The notes under the pieces are model-generated. The model had not been told where the DNA came from. It made no database searches and saw only the letters and a list, made by a program, of their open reading frames with translations. A DNA stretch of 64,000 nucleotides, from assembly GCA_963966185.1 (NCBI GenBank), contig CAWZYM010000073.1, positions 62,001-126,000 of the forward strand. The letters are read 5' to 3'. The translations under genes were made by a program, and so were the position numbers. Positions 1-12,907 of this stretch are shown one piece after another (position 1 is the first letter of the stretch; each line of letters begins with the position of its first letter). The stretch comes from Rhabditoides inermis. Its lineage: Eukaryota; Nematoda; Chromadorea; Rhabditida; Rhabditidae.

Positions 1-429
1 ACCGCGTACCTTGGTGAGACATCCGCTGAGTGTGTGGAGGAACTCCTTGCAGTGCACATCGCTCGGTAGACGAACCACCTATCGATTTATTGATTATTTC
101 AACTAATAGAGTACAGATTCACATGCACCTACCAGGTCGTGAGTCTTTGGCACACGAATGAGGCAGAAGGGGCCGTGGATGGATGACGTGCCGGGTTCGG
201 TGCAAATTGCGAGGATCTGAAGGAGAGAGAGAGGGTGAAAGGACCACCCACGACGAAGGAAGAACCAGCAAGGTGAGCACGCCCACCTGTCCTTGGGGCG
301 GGAGAGTGATCTTGCGGAGGACGCCCCCTCGGGGTTTCTGGACGGAGAGGACGGCGGATGAGAGGTCGAGGTGCACCGAGACGGTGCGACAGTGCTCCTC
401 CTCCAGCCACTCGATCGCTGAAAGAATCT

Positions 430-478
<49 letters not shown>

Positions 479-3400
479 CCTTGAACAGAGTAGACATCGG
501 GCAGTGTATCCGCCTTATCGCTGGCAGTAGCCGAAATTCCGTCGTAAGCAGGATCCCAGCTGAAATTGATCAATACTTCGGTATATATCAGCGGCTACCA
601 TTGCGCCTATATTGAATAAAACAAAACTCAAAATCTCTTACCCCATTTTCCTCCTCCTCTGCACCAGCATGTAACCGATGCCGAGACACACTGCAATCAA
701 TAATGTGAGAAATCGATAATTGATTGCCAACCAATCGATACGTACCGATGGGTACACATGCTAGTCCGATGAGTGTGAATATGTAGGTGACTTCGTTTCC
801 GGTGAAGTGATCGAATCTCATGAAGGGCACACAACGCTCCAGACCAGTCGAGTTCACCTAAACACACGGTTGAATTCCTATGTAACTGAAATTGTTCAAG
901 ATTGTTTCATTTTACCTGGAAGGGCTGCGGACAGGGATCGCCGTCGCGCCAGTAGAACACCTGAATCAATTGAGAAGTCGATAATATCGATTAATGATCC
1001 GCAACCCACGTTGTCCTGCAGTTGTTCCCGCGCGATCTCCGTTGTAGCAGAGATGATCATACCCAGGGTGGTGTTCCTAACAAACAAATCAGAACCAATC
1101 AATATGATCAATCAATACCTGATCTCAGCCAGCTCCTCGTCCGTGAAGATTCCGTTCATCGAGTTCTCGAACCAGAATCTGAAATTAATAGATCAATAAA
1201 TCAATAATTCGATACCACTCACCTATCGGAGTCGCGGAGTCGCACGAACTGGTCTTTGAGGATGGCTGTGAACAGCTGGCCCGGACCTCGCCCATCCGTC
1301 TCCAACATACCTAACACATCACACGTACACATATTCATACATATGTAAACATATCAAATATTCTTATAATCCAGCACCCACCTCCCACGTATCCGTCCAG
1401 CTTCGCAATGTCTCCTCCGAAGAGCTTGGCGAGTTCGTCGAACAGCTGATATCGATTGGTATTGATCGGGTATTGATTGGACAAGACTCACCGTCTGGTT
1501 CTGCTTGTACATTTCCGGGTTGATGGTATCCCACGTGCGAGGCGGGAGGTTGAATGCTCTGGAGAGGGTAGGATAGAGAGGGAGGGAAAAAGGGAGGGAG
1601 GGAGGGAGGGAGAGAGAGAGAGAGGGAGAGGGAGGAAGAGAGAGAGAGAGAGCTGTGCCGACCTCCTCATCTGGTTGTATGGTGGTATTCCGTTGTCCCT
1701 TCCCCTCATAATGGAAGATGCGACGACGTCCATTCGAGTGAAATGCATCGGACCGAAGATATAGTCTGCAAAGCAAGTCAACTTCAATAATAAAACGAAC
1801 CAAAAACCTCGTGCACATACAAACTAGTAGTCACGAATCACTATGAAGAGTATCCGCGTGTAGCACAGGACCACCCACGAAGCCCCGTACCTCTGAGATC
1901 CTCGACTACAATGTTGTCCTCAGCCTCTGCGATCTGCGAAGCCATTCCCAGAACTATGTCGTCCACCTAAGGAAACAGGTAAATAGTTAAAAGTAAGTAA
2001 ACAACAAGTAAACATGAGATCAAACAAGTAAACAACGCACCGAGTACTCGGCCACAATATCCTGTGCGTTCCACCAGTTCTGACAGAGACGCAGCGTCGT
2101 GTAGCCTCCCACCTATTCAGGGTGGGTGAACAACAAGTAAACAACGAGTGAACAAAGTGAACAACAGGAGTATACAAGTAAACAACCTCACCTCCTCTCT
2201 GAACTCGCACTTGTCGCCTCTCTTCCGCAGCAGAAGCGCCGGGGGTACGATAGAATGAGGGAATCTGAAGATTGCAACTACAGTACACAATGTGCTGACT
2301 ACCGTATACCTGAACGCTGCGGCAGCGAAGGCGTGGCTGATACCGGGAGGCACGTGGGGCATGTACTTGTTGTAGGGAGGGATGACAGAGTCCACAGCAC
2401 CGTCCTGAACAGATATAAGCCCCGCCCACCGTGGCCACGCCCACCTCGGTTCCGATGAGTGCCGGGAGGAAGTCGTACATGACGATCTTCTGTAGTGTGG
2501 CGATGACCCATCTCCGAGCTGCTTGGAATACCTCCTCGTCCATCCATTCAGGATGCAACTCCTGCAACGAACCAACTGGGGTACGGTACTCATATAGAAT
2601 ACGGTAGACCGATACATTCGAAAATGGAAACGCATATACTCAGCGCCAGAGCGATAGTTTTCGATCTACATTGCTTGCAGTATGAAATACGGTGCCATAA
2701 CCGTCTGCCTCTCTTGTTTTGCGCACTATTGCCGAGAGCTGACCTTCCGTCTTCCTCTGATCTACCCCACCGTGCGCAACTTATTGCGAGCATAGAACTA
2801 TAGATATCAAAAATACATTCAAGAAACTGTCATACCTGGAATCGCTTGGCTTGAATGTTGTGCCATCGATATAGAATGAGTCCGAAAGAGAGAAGACCGG
2901 GGTTCTCATTGATCCGAGAGTCGCCGAGGACTGAAACAGATGTTGCTCCGCCCAATCGAGCTCCGCCCACTTACTGAACAGTCGCTCGGGGTTCATGAGT
3001 CGATGGATCTGCGGGGGCGGGGGGTTGATGAGAGGGAGGTGAGGGTTGTTGAACGGAGGATAGCCCTGCGAGAAAACTGTGTGTCTGTCTGTCTCTCCCC
3101 CCCTCTCTCTTTCCTTCCTACCTTCATGGGTCCCTCTGCGAGTGTTCCATTCTCGAATGATCGCAGGGAGGCCACCCACGGCTCTTGGGTCGAATACAAG
3201 AAAGACGCATCGATCCAAGAAGTGCGCTCGTTTACCTGAAACGTCCTCCTCCTCGTTCGGTAGATCTCGCTGTTCCCCTGCTTCTCTCCCCCTCCTCCTT
3301 CTCCTCCTCCTTCTCCTGCTCCTTCCCCCTCCTTTTCTTCTCCCTCTCACCTGTTCCCTAGGCGAGTTGAACCCGTGTCCAGTCTGCTTGTCGTATTTGG

Positions 3401-4202
3401 CTCTCACGAATGGAATCCCCGTTTTTCCCTCGCATTCAGAATCGAACACCGGATCACACTTTGGCACCGGGATCTGCATTCATTTATATTCATTGATTTA
3501 AATAGTATAGCGTTTTTGGAAGTAAGTAATATCATACAAGTGCTCACCTTGTGCATTTCGAGTGGACAGCTGTTGGCAGTCGACTGCATGATTTCATATG
3601 CGACCACCTGACCTGAACAAAGTACGGTAACCAAAGTAAGAGTGGGCAAGACACTGACTGAAGAAGGCGAACATGGTGGTGATGTTGCGTTTGTGGGGGA
3701 TTCCAGAAGGACCGCGGAAGACGAGATCGGAGATCTCCCTGCAACGAAGAGGAGGGATAAGGGGGGAGGAAAACAGAGAGAACTCAGAGGCTTCTCAGAG
3801 ATTGTAGATCACTATTACACCCCGAGGACAGACTGCAGCCGAAACGGAAAGCGATGTGACTGATTGAAACAGAGCTGCTCACCTGGCTGACGGTAGATCG
3901 AGGTCCATCATGTACACTCCATCCTGGTAGTTGGAGGGAGAGTCCCTGTGCAGCCGCGAACCTGCACATCATACAATACGGTACAGACGGATAACTACAG
4001 ACAATGTAGTGTGCAAGACCTCACCTACAGTTCCCCAGTCTGGATTGGCGAGGTTATTGAACCAGCCATCGTAGCGTTGGTACTCCTCTATCCGCTCAAT
4101 GCCTCAATATCCAAATGAATGTCAGTCAGCTGATCGAACAGCTGATCGCTCACCAAGAACTCCGACCGCCAGTAGCAGCGGACAGAGAATGGCGGCCCGC
4201 AT
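1..4202 (-). CDS. bli-3: Dual oxidase (DUOX/BLI-3 type), N-terminal part, truncated by the left window edge
   Basis: About 20 short exons on the minus strand. The ATG at 4202 opens a hydrophobic signal peptide (MRAAILCPLLLAVGVL, exon 4154-4202). The next exons encode the heme-peroxidase domain: EYQRYDGWFNNLANPDWG, a cysteine-bearing IPVPKCDP, NERTSWIDASFLYSTQEPW, LGDSRINENPGLLSFGLIL, RYMPHVPPGISHAF-like sequence, LCQNWWNAQDIV and DYIFGPMHFTRMDVVASS. A transmembrane exon (VTYIFTLIGLACVPI, about 590-800) follows, then the juxtamembrane region down to base 1. The EF hands and the NADPH oxidase half lie outside the window. The order matches nematode BLI-3, which makes hydrogen peroxide used for tyrosine cross-linking of cuticle collagen. 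As in BLI-3, the distal-heme segment reads FFSQVVAYEI, so the usual distal His/Asp pair is Tyr/Glu. Splice sites are inferred by eye; family identity is very secure. Confidence 0.95.
437..474. repeat. (CT)n microsatellite in a dual-oxidase intron
   Basis: Near-perfect CT dinucleotide run of about 38 bases within an intron of the dual oxidase gene. Confidence 0.95.
1562..1655. repeat. Purine-rich GAGG/GA microsatellite in a dual-oxidase intron
   Basis: Continuous purine tract of GAGGGA and GA units between two peroxidase-domain exons (PPRTWDTINPEM and PPYNQMRR). Confidence 0.9.
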
Positions 4203-6175
4203 GCCCCGGCCAATGACGTCACTCGCGTCTAATCGATAATCAATATTACAATATGATCAGAGCACAAAACACACACAAACAAATAAAGGAGCGATGGTGA
4301 GACACACATTGTTGACAGCCGAGAAGCGATGTGACAACCGTGAAAAGGCGACAAGGTCAATCAGACAATGGGGCATCGATTGATCTACCCGATCCACTGA
4401 TCTACTATCCTATAATCCAATCAATACACGCAATGATCGAAAGTGTATCTTCCTGTGTACGGGGAGAGATGAAGCGAGCCGATGCGACCGGTATGCGAGA
4501 TGCGAGAGAGCGCAGAGAAGCGAGAGAGGAGACGGTTTTGGCAGCCGTTGCCGCGATCCATCACAAGAAACGAGTCGAGTAACTCGAGTACGGAAAGTAT
4601 GGAAGATGCGTAGAAGGAGAGGCGTTCGCAGCAAAACGCGAGAATCGCGCGGCGATCGGCGAAAGAAAGAAGAAAGAAGGAAAAGGAGAAGATCATTCTA
4701 TGCACGTCTCTCTCCCCCCTCTCTCTCCATTTCCATCCAACAAATGCGTGCATTCACAACAACGAATTTGAGTTGTGGGAGTTGCATCGCAGTGTTTCTT
4801 TCAAAGGACATCTCGACCTAGACACAAGTGTTTACTACACGAGTAACCAGTGAAGTATGTTCCAAAAAGTATTGTCTAGATCATGGTCGTGTAAATCAAG
4901 ATGGTCGGTAGAGATAGAGAGAAGAGAGAGGGGAAGGGCAGAGAGCCATAACCTTCCACCTACAAGAAGACACCAAACAACTTCACGGCACAAAAAAGGA
5001 AGAATAATACAGGGCAGTTGGAGAGACGAGAGAGCAGTTCGATCAATTCAATCAACAACATGTGAGACATACTTCGCCTGCCACCAACACCTGAATCACA
5101 CCCACAAACACACATCGAACCCATCCACCCAACGTATAAACGCATACGTTCCAGTCGTTTCGGTGTACGTTGCTGCGGTCACACTCATACATACTCCCAC
5201 CCACCCACAACCACACACAAAGCATATATCTACTCTAGCCGAGCATATATCTACTCTAGCCTCTACTCTACCCAGCATATATCTACTCTAGCCGAGATAC
5301 CATCGAGTACATCTGTACACAATGTCGAGATAGCGAGAGTGCAGAGATATCGGCGTGATCAACTCTGATCTCGGGCAGAGACGCAGGGCCGAAGAAACCC
5401 ATGTTGGAAACGACGACAACGACACGTAATAATAATAGATGGCTGACCCGATAGGAACAAACTTCCAACCGACACCCGCACAATATGACATTGAGAATAT
5501 AGGCGTAGAAAGGAATGCGGCGAGAGAGTAAGAGAGAACCGGCTCGACCCCCGAAAAGGGGCGTAGCGAGCGGGGGCGGGGCGTCGCAATCTTTTGCCAT
5601 GCACAGCTGCCACTCTCTCACTCACTCTGCGCACTTCACTCAATCACTTCTAACAGATGTGAGAGAAGTAAACCAAAATACATGTATGACTCACCCAATG
5701 AATCAATCGATATCAATCGATACTCACGTAGGTGCGCAATCAAAACACCTCTCTGCTTTCAATAGTGACGGGTGCAGATCAGAACAGATTCGCTGCGATC
5801 ACAAAGGGAGCCGGTGGGTGTTCAAAAAGACCGCGCGTCTGTCGTCTGTCCCTCCTCATCCAGCACACTCTCTTCCTCCTCTCAATCTCTGTGTCTCACT
5901 CTCTCACACACTCACTCTTCCCTCAATGTGTGCGCCCAATGGGAAGGCGTCAACGGGAGAGACGCGCGCACTCTTAAGAATACCGAATTATTATTCGCCT
6001 CCCTCTCTCCCGCAGCGTTCCCTCACGCCTCTCTATCTTTCCTCTGTATCTCTTCCCCGCACACATAGACTGTCTCAACAATTTATCGCTAATACAGAAA
6101 GAACGTGTACGCAAGTCACTTCAAACAACAAAACACAACAACCCATTACAAAACAATAACAATCGACCCACGAGT
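4203..6175. other. Intergenic region upstream of the dual oxidase
   Basis: About 2 kb between the dual oxidase start codon and the stop of the tRNA dimethylallyltransferase gene, which reads the same way. It should hold the dual oxidase promoter. I see no exon with a recognisable protein. It contains purine-rich stretches near 4600-4700 and 4900-5000 and a small 20-bp tandem repeat at 5221-5293. Confidence 0.6.
5221..5293. repeat. Three copies of a 20-bp unit (AGCATATATCTACTCTAGCC)
   Basis: Identical copies at 5221-5240, 5242-5261 and 5274-5293, the last two separated by a CTCTACTCTACC spacer that looks like a degraded half-unit. Confidence 0.95.
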
Positions 6176-8430
6176 CTACTCCTCGCGCCGCCTCTTCTCC
6201 ACTCCCTCCTCCTCTGTTTTCTCCTCCTGCTTCCTCTTCCCATTCTCCTGCTCCCCCTTCTCCTTCTTCTCCTGTTGCCCCTTCTTCTCCTGCTCCTTCT
6301 CCTGCTCCCTCTTGCTCCTCCGTTCCGCCGCCCGCACCGCATTCTTGTGTGGTTTTCCGTTGAGATGACTCGTCCAATTCTCTTCTCCAGTCACCTGCAA
6401 ATTGAATGGTGTGTGGTGGATGCGACCATGCAACCACTTTCCTCCACCTATTCACACTCCCACACAACAAACTCATGTGACTGCCAATGCACAGCCTCCA
6501 CGCAACCACAAATAATATGTGCACACACCGAGCGGACACTCTTTGAACTCACAACTCAATGAAACCCAACTGATGCCAACCAAACATCTCAACAAGTCAC
6601 TGTAGGGAGTGTTGTGTATGAGGTCTCACCTTCCTGTCACAAGTGTCACAGTGGAAGAGACGGTTCGCGGACGCCACACTCTCCCTGTCCTCTCCCGAAC
6701 AACACATGCGCACATCCTCTCCCGACAGCCACAGAGACACACTCTGAACCCATCTCTCTCCCTGTCTCCCTGCTTCTCTCCCTCCCCTCTCTCCCCACCT
6801 CCAGCCCCCTCTCAATGTACGTCGTCGCATCCGATGAATCCACCTTCACCAGAGACGGCAGCTGAAATGAAATGCAATCAGAGATTGTCGTCGAAATTAA
6901 ACGAGATTCCAAAAATGCCGTGATTTTAAAAAAAAAGAGTGGTTGCTGGTGGTTGCTCACCTCTACCCGATCCCTGTTGTCGACTAGTCTGGACTGCAGC
7001 CAGGCACGCTGCTTGCGAGAATACTGGCGGGTATGCAGCTGCACCTGCAACACGCAGCCTTCCCTCCCTCCCCCCTTCCCTCATCCACCCACGTCACTCC
7101 TGCCTTGTTCGAACATCTGGTCCCCCTCCTCTGTCCTCCACTTATCCTCTCCGAGACGACAGTATGGCAGGAACTCCTTCAGTCCAATGCACTGCAGCAC
7201 ACCGAAAGAGCCTCCCTCGAGGGTGGACGAGTGCTGAATGGAATGTCTCCTCTTTCTCCTGCTCCTTCTCCCTCCCCACCCCCTTCCAGAACATCTCCAG
7301 CTCCTCTCTCAGTCCGTTGCTCCTCATCTTCTCCACCCTCCTGTCCAACCGGGCATCCAACACATCCGCGGCAGCATCCATCATCACCACCTGGCAATCA
7401 CTCCATCAACCAATACTCGTATCTATCATTTCCTTACCAGTGTGTTCTCGAATCGCAATCGCTTCCTCTGCGTCTCTGTGATCGCACTCTTCTTCTTGCC
7501 TGAATCACGCATACCGTATCCCCTCTGTGTACAGTACCCCGTACCTGTCACCAGGAACACTTCGAGTGCTCTCCTCACTCGGTATCTGTTGTTGGGATGG
7601 ATGATCGCAGCCGATTCCGGATCAACCTACCAATTAATATGAATCTGCATTCATCAATAATATATCTGTACCTCTTTCAACTTGGCGTGCAGTTCTTCGC
7701 TGTTCATCGCATCGTATTCCGTCATATCCACGGCGCCCTCTACAAATCCACAATACAGTAATCTTCCTGTAATCTACCGTAACCCACTCGGTGTATCGAT
7801 CGTGTTGTCTTTGTAGAGCACACTCTCTACGTAGTATGTCGTTCCACCGACAATCACGGGAATCTTACCGCAACTGGAATGACGTCATCATGTAATGAAT
7901 CATCTATCCCGTCTACCTTCTGATTTCGTCTACGTGACGGAGGCACTCCGTCTTGAAATCGTGCACATTGTAGTCGCTGGTCGCCGGCGGAAGAAAACTC
8001 ATCATTCTGGAAAGATCATCAAGTGAATGCCGCTAATCACTAATCGATTCGAAGAGAACTTTCACGAATCCAATTCGCAATCGCACCTGTGCGGTATTCC
8101 CTTGGTCTCCTCTGGGGTGACTTTGTTGGTGGCGATATCTAGTCCTTGGTAGATCTGCATACTATCCGAAGAGATCACCTGCACGCATGGCTCAGTCTCC
8201 CCTCTTCCTCCCCTCCCCACTCCCACCTCTCCCTTCCACTTCTCTGCGATCGCCACTCCCAGGTCGCTCTTCCCTGTCCCTGTCGCCCCAATCACAAAGA
8301 TCACTGGATCAGCACGCTGCAACTGTTAATGTCACTGTCACTCTGTCATCCTGTCACTGTCGCCCACCATGTCTGCTTTCCTTGTCAGTCTGGTGAGTGC
8401 TGTCAGTCCCGTCCGCAACCGATGCCACAT
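6176..8430 (-). CDS. gro-1 (TRIT1): tRNA dimethylallyltransferase (MiaA/TRIT1/GRO-1 family) with C-terminal zinc finger
   Basis: Transfers a dimethylallyl group to A37 of tRNAs that read UNN codons. The start exon (8368-8430) encodes [21 protein letters not shown], a basic, mitochondrial-presequence-like leader. The next exon carries the P-loop ([14 protein letters not shown]) and the [15 protein letters not shown] motif; later exons give [28 protein letters not shown] and [10 protein letters not shown], all typical of MiaA. The C-terminus has a matrin/U1-type C2H2 finger split by an intron (FHCDTCDRK, then [11 protein letters not shown]), as in eukaryotic TRIT1 and worm GRO-1. A very charged Lys/Glu tail runs to the stop at 6176-6178. 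The gene appears complete. In worms a first-Met versus second-Met choice can decide mitochondrial versus nuclear forms; I cannot resolve that here. Confidence 0.93.
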
Positions 8431-8567
8431 ACGCTCCTCCCTTCTCCGCTAATCCAATCCTACAACACTCGTAGACTTTTGTCATTCAGAATTCAGATAT
8501 CCATGACGCGACGGAAACGCATATTCTAAACAGACATAGCATTGACTACAACCATTCGAGGAAAATA

Positions 8568-8573
8568 TTTATT
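8568..8573 (-). terminator. AATAAA polyadenylation signal downstream of ITPA
   Basis: AATAAA on the minus strand, about 106 nt past the ITPA stop codon, in an AT-rich stretch. Confidence 0.6.
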
Positions 8574-8678
8574 TATAAATCTTTAACAACATAACAAAGA
8601 ATCGTGGAATATCCGAGCGGTGCATGACCTGACAAAGTGACAACAATCGGGTAACAGAACGACGAATAAATCGGAAGT

Positions 8679-8744
8679 CTACTGGTCTCCGGACATTCCC
8701 TGCTTCTCGAAGAACTCACAGAGGAGAGCGAGCGCGCGCGACCT

Positions 8745-8793
<49 letters not shown>

Positions 8794-9519
8794 TACCGGT
8801 GAGAGATCTTGTTCTTCTCCTCCTTGTCCATCTCAGCGTACGTCTTCTTGTATCCATCCGGCTGAATCAATCAATCAATGACCGATCAATACTCTCTCAT
8901 CGCACCTGGAACACGGGATCCCATCCGAAGTCGGTCGGTCCGCGCGGCTCCACGATTGAGCCAGAGCAGCGACCCAAACAAGCAATCAATCAATACATTC
9001 GATCGATAAGTGCACCAACCGTTGAATACGTGCACCTCCTTTCCCTTTCCTTCTGTGTATGCAAACGTGCACTGCGCATAGCCAGTCTTGTCGTCGAAAT
9101 CAGACAACATCTACAACCGATACGGTAACACACGTACGTCATATACCGTATACCTTGTGCAGTCCGGCGGGTCCGAGTTTCTTCAAGAACCACTTGATGT
9201 AGGGGCCCGGAAGACCGCCCATTGCGTTGAAACAGAGGGAAGTATCCTCCACCTGCACACTCATTCATGGATATTTTCTCGAATCGATCGATACCATTAC
9301 TGGTCCATCGACCTGCTCAGCAGCCTCCATGCACTTCTTCTTAGCGATGAAATCAGGCTCTCCCTGGTACTCGTTCAGATCGATGTCGATATTCACGATC
9401 TGAAATAATCAATAATCGATAGATTTGTTCGATATACATACCTCGTACTTGGTGAGAATCTGCTTCACCTCTCGCAGCTTTCCCGCGTTTCCAGTGACGA
9501 AAGTGATCGCGCGACTCAT
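8679..9519 (-). CDS. ITPA: Inosine triphosphate pyrophosphatase (ITPA/HAM1)
   Basis: Hydrolyses ITP, dITP and XTP to monophosphates, cleansing the nucleotide pool. The first exon reads [20 protein letters not shown], the family substrate-binding (T/S)xxTGNxxK motif. It is followed by [36 protein letters not shown] (conserved EDTSL...LPGPYIKWF), [12 protein letters not shown] and [12 protein letters not shown]. The last exon ends [18 protein letters not shown] and the stop is at 8679-8681. A (CT)n run occupies the last intron (about 8750-8789). The ATG at 9519 directly follows GATTTTAG, so the mRNA 5' end is likely made by trans-splicing. Length and motifs are normal for the family. Confidence 0.95.
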
Positions 9520-10042
9520 CTAAAATCTAAACAATCAAAGCAAGCAATGAGTCTGTTTTGTAATCTGTTACAGATATACCATCATCTTGAACACATTGCG
9601 AATGCAGATACGAAAAAGAGAAGCTACCAAATACTCGCACGTTGCAAACGTCTCCATTTCAATCAATCGACAACAAACAAAGACCATTTACCAAATTTAT
9701 TACACAAAAAATACATCCTCTCTCGCTATTATAGACATAATCACAAAGTCTAAACATACACTCTCATCTCATCTACAATGTGTCTGCAGACTACAAAAGG
9801 GCACTGTACTAGGAATCTAGGGATCTACCGCTACTCACTCCTCTCTCCACTCGCAACCAATACCTATAGAGAGAGATGGCAGGGAAGGCAATGACTCACC
9901 CTCTCACTCTCTCACATTCACTCGAACCGGGGAATGAGCCGAATTGACAACAAAACAGCTCAACTCGACTGATCTACATATCGCGATTACACAACAGTCG
10001 ATCGATCGGGCCCTCCCTTCTCCTCCTCCTCCTTTTCTCTGC
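9520..10042. other. Intergenic, SAMM50 3' flank and ITPA 5' flank
   Basis: About 520 bases, AT-rich in the left half. No coding segment or RNA gene seen. The TTTTAG immediately left of the ITPA ATG (minus strand) looks like a trans-splice acceptor. Confidence 0.5.
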
Positions 10043-12453
10043 TCAGAGGAAGTTGATGCCTGCTCCGAGGTGGATTCCCCTCCTCAGATTGTCTCCTGCT
10101 ACATACTTGAGCGGCTCCACCCAGTTCAGCTCCAGACGGAACATGTTCCTGCAATCACACATACACATCTGGCTGTGGATAGGTGAGCGGTACCTGAAGA
10201 TGAAAGCGATTCCTACTCCGGCAGTCACCCTCTGCGCGTCCGACAGATCGCGAGACACGTGGCGGGAACGCACCGAGGCGACGCTTCCTGCACATACACA
10301 TTCTCAGTCAGGGAGAGGAGGGAGGGGGATACGAACCCGTGGCGAGGAATGCGTGTGCGAACAGCATATCAGCGGGGAAGAGGGGTCGGTAGAGATGGAC
10401 GACTCCAGCCACTGCCGTGCCGCCGCCGAGACACGAGTGGTCCGCGCGAGACTGAATGCACACATAAAGACGACAAAAAATCGAAAAGACACTGCAGATC
10501 CTCCATGCAAGACACTACCAACGCTATACCGTAGTATCATTCACTGCTCGCCCTCGAATGATACCGTGCGTGTCACTGTATTGATTGACCTGGTGTGTGA
10601 TAAGTCTGTGCGTGTTTCTTTCATTTTTTTGTCGCTTTTACATCCATCCATCACCCAGTCATCCACTCACCCCGAGAGTGTTGAGTCCGAAACCGCGCAG
10701 ATCCTGCTGTCCTCCGAGGTACACTCGGTCCAGCAGGTGAACCTAACATTTCATTCAAGAAATCAAATACGAATAAATATTTAAATACCTCGCTAGCTCC
10801 CATTGATCGGACGTTCTTGAATTGGAGCGAAGCAGAGAGGATGGTGGAGAAGAAAAGAGGGGTCGACGCCTGAACAAACGACAGTCAATACATAACGTCC
10901 AACAGTGACTTTTACAACAATCGGCACAATCGGCATCTCTTGGTCACTCGTGAAAACAAGCCCTCATCCCACCCTCGCATACACATAACATCACGACGGT
11001 AATCCTACACTCTATCTTCCCTCGCGGCTTTCACACAACAAACTCTCCAACTTGCATCAATTATATCAATTACGACGTATCTGCTAATGAAATAATCAAC
11101 TACATACCTGGAAATCGATCTGATGTCTGAGGAAGGATGAGTCTCCGAACGGTCCTGCGTATTCCTGGGCAACACGAGCGAGGATTCCCTTGGACGGGAG
11201 AATCGGCCTGCAATCAACACACATTCAGGATAGGAAGTTCCCGACTCACCTGTCGCGAGTGTCGTATGCGACGCTGTTCTCCATGCTGAACTTCATCGTG
11301 TGTCCCGCGTGTTCGCGCACTGCGAACGCCGACTCGTCCGACGCGCGGAGGGTGCGCCAGATCTACACATACACATACGCAACATAGACACCCTTCCCCC
11401 CCCCTCTCTTCACTAACGGCATTGAATCGGATCGTGTGTAGGAGTTTCTTCGCGAGTAGTTGTCCGTTGTACTGCAGCACAGCCGCGTTCTCATCCACAT
11501 GGGACTGGTTCCACGGAAGGTACGCCATATTGCGGTACAGAGTCGCCGATGCCGACGAATACCTACATAGTGATATGCAAACAATTGCACTCACGTCTAC
11601 TCACTTCTGCCATCCGAGGAAGGGTTTGACGCCGGTGAGATTGAATGAGTGGTCTCCTCGGACGGTGTAACTGTAGCTAGCATTGATCGATTCCCCCCGT
11701 CCACCAACACTGCTCTTGCCCGCGTTCAAGCACACGTCCGCGTCACCTGCACAATGACTAAGGTGAACAAGGAACGATCCTACTTCGAAAAAACACACAT
11801 CAGTGTTTAAACGACAGTATGAACTACCAAACACAGCTAAGAATGAAATATGTCAGAAGAGATCACACGAAAAGCGGCACACAACCTGATGCTCACACAA
11901 TACCCGCTATTTGTTTGTTCTGTACCTGTACGCCACGGTTCGCAAAACACACCGCGAATGCGCGGTTCTGTTGGAAACAAGAAAATTCAAAAAATATCAA
12001 TAAGTAAATTTAACAAACCCTGGGTGCTCATGCCGGCCTTGACTCCGAGTGAGAAAGCCTTCGGCTCCTTGACGACAAAGTTGACCACGTAGCCATCGTT
12101 CGTCGGGGCTGTGTCAATCAAAGCCGTCGCAGACTCCATGAGTCCAACCTGTAAAACTTTATGTAATAATAAATATGAACGTAGTTACACACCTCCTGAA
12201 GATGTTTGGCGGCGAGATTGCAGTTGTGCACCAGGGTATCGAGGTTCGGACTACGGTACAATTCCGACACCTACAAATATAGTCTTGTATATCTTCTTAT
12301 ACAATTAATACTTACTTCCTTGATGAGCGCGTCATTTTTGGTGATGTTGACTCCGTGGAACTGGACGGCCTCGACTATGGAGGGCGCACCCTCGCACCGA
12401 CCGTGCAACACATCCGCGCGGTGATACGATTTTTGCCCCGCCCCGACGGGCAT
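10043..12453 (-). CDS. gop-3: SAM50/SAMM50 outer-membrane assembly protein (Omp85 family)
   Basis: Core barrel of the mitochondrial sorting and assembly machinery, which inserts beta-barrel proteins into the outer membrane. The N-terminus has a POTRA-like segment ([17 protein letters not shown], then [21 protein letters not shown]). The barrel follows over several exons: [65 protein letters not shown], and the Omp85 loop-6 type motif [18 protein letters not shown]. The final strand is [18 protein letters not shown] ending GAGINFL, as in SAMM50. The stop is at 10043-10045. The ATG at 12453 lies one base after TTGTAG, suggesting a trans-splice site. The gene appears full length. Confidence 0.92.
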
Positions 12454-12907
12454 GCTACAACAATACAACAAAAATACATAATTTTAGTACAAACGTATTG
12501 CACCAACAATATATTTCAAGAATTAAAGTGATACATTTCGTCCAATAAAACAAAAGATCGTATTTTCACATGATTGCAAGTAACTTTGAGAGAGGAAAAC
12601 AAAAGTTACACGAAGTAAGTGATCATGATGATTGGATCGATAACAGATTAGAGCAAAAGCGATAGGTGGCGCTGTAACAAACAAAATCGAAGAAAACGTT
12701 GAAATAGCAGAATTGTGCAGAACCTGAGGAATTACACTAACACCGTATTGCGCACCATGAATAGGTAGTACAAAAGCGGGCTTTTCGTGTCTTTTAAAAT
12801 TCCCCGTTAGCAAAATTTCTACGTATCTGTGATAATCAATCAATACAACCTTCAACCAATCACTTCAATACACAAATATTATTTATCGCATCGTGTACCC
12901 ATGATAT
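12454..12907. other. Intergenic, RPT2-like 3' flank
   Basis: AT-rich stretch between two same-strand genes. A 110-codon open frame at 12523-12855 (minus) has no recognisable domain and lies where a 3' UTR or upstream region is expected. Confidence 0.5.

Noticed and set aside
12523..12855. Small minus-strand gene of 110 codons
   Set aside because: No domain, AT-rich, lies in the gap downstream of the RPT2-like gene; nothing supports coding.
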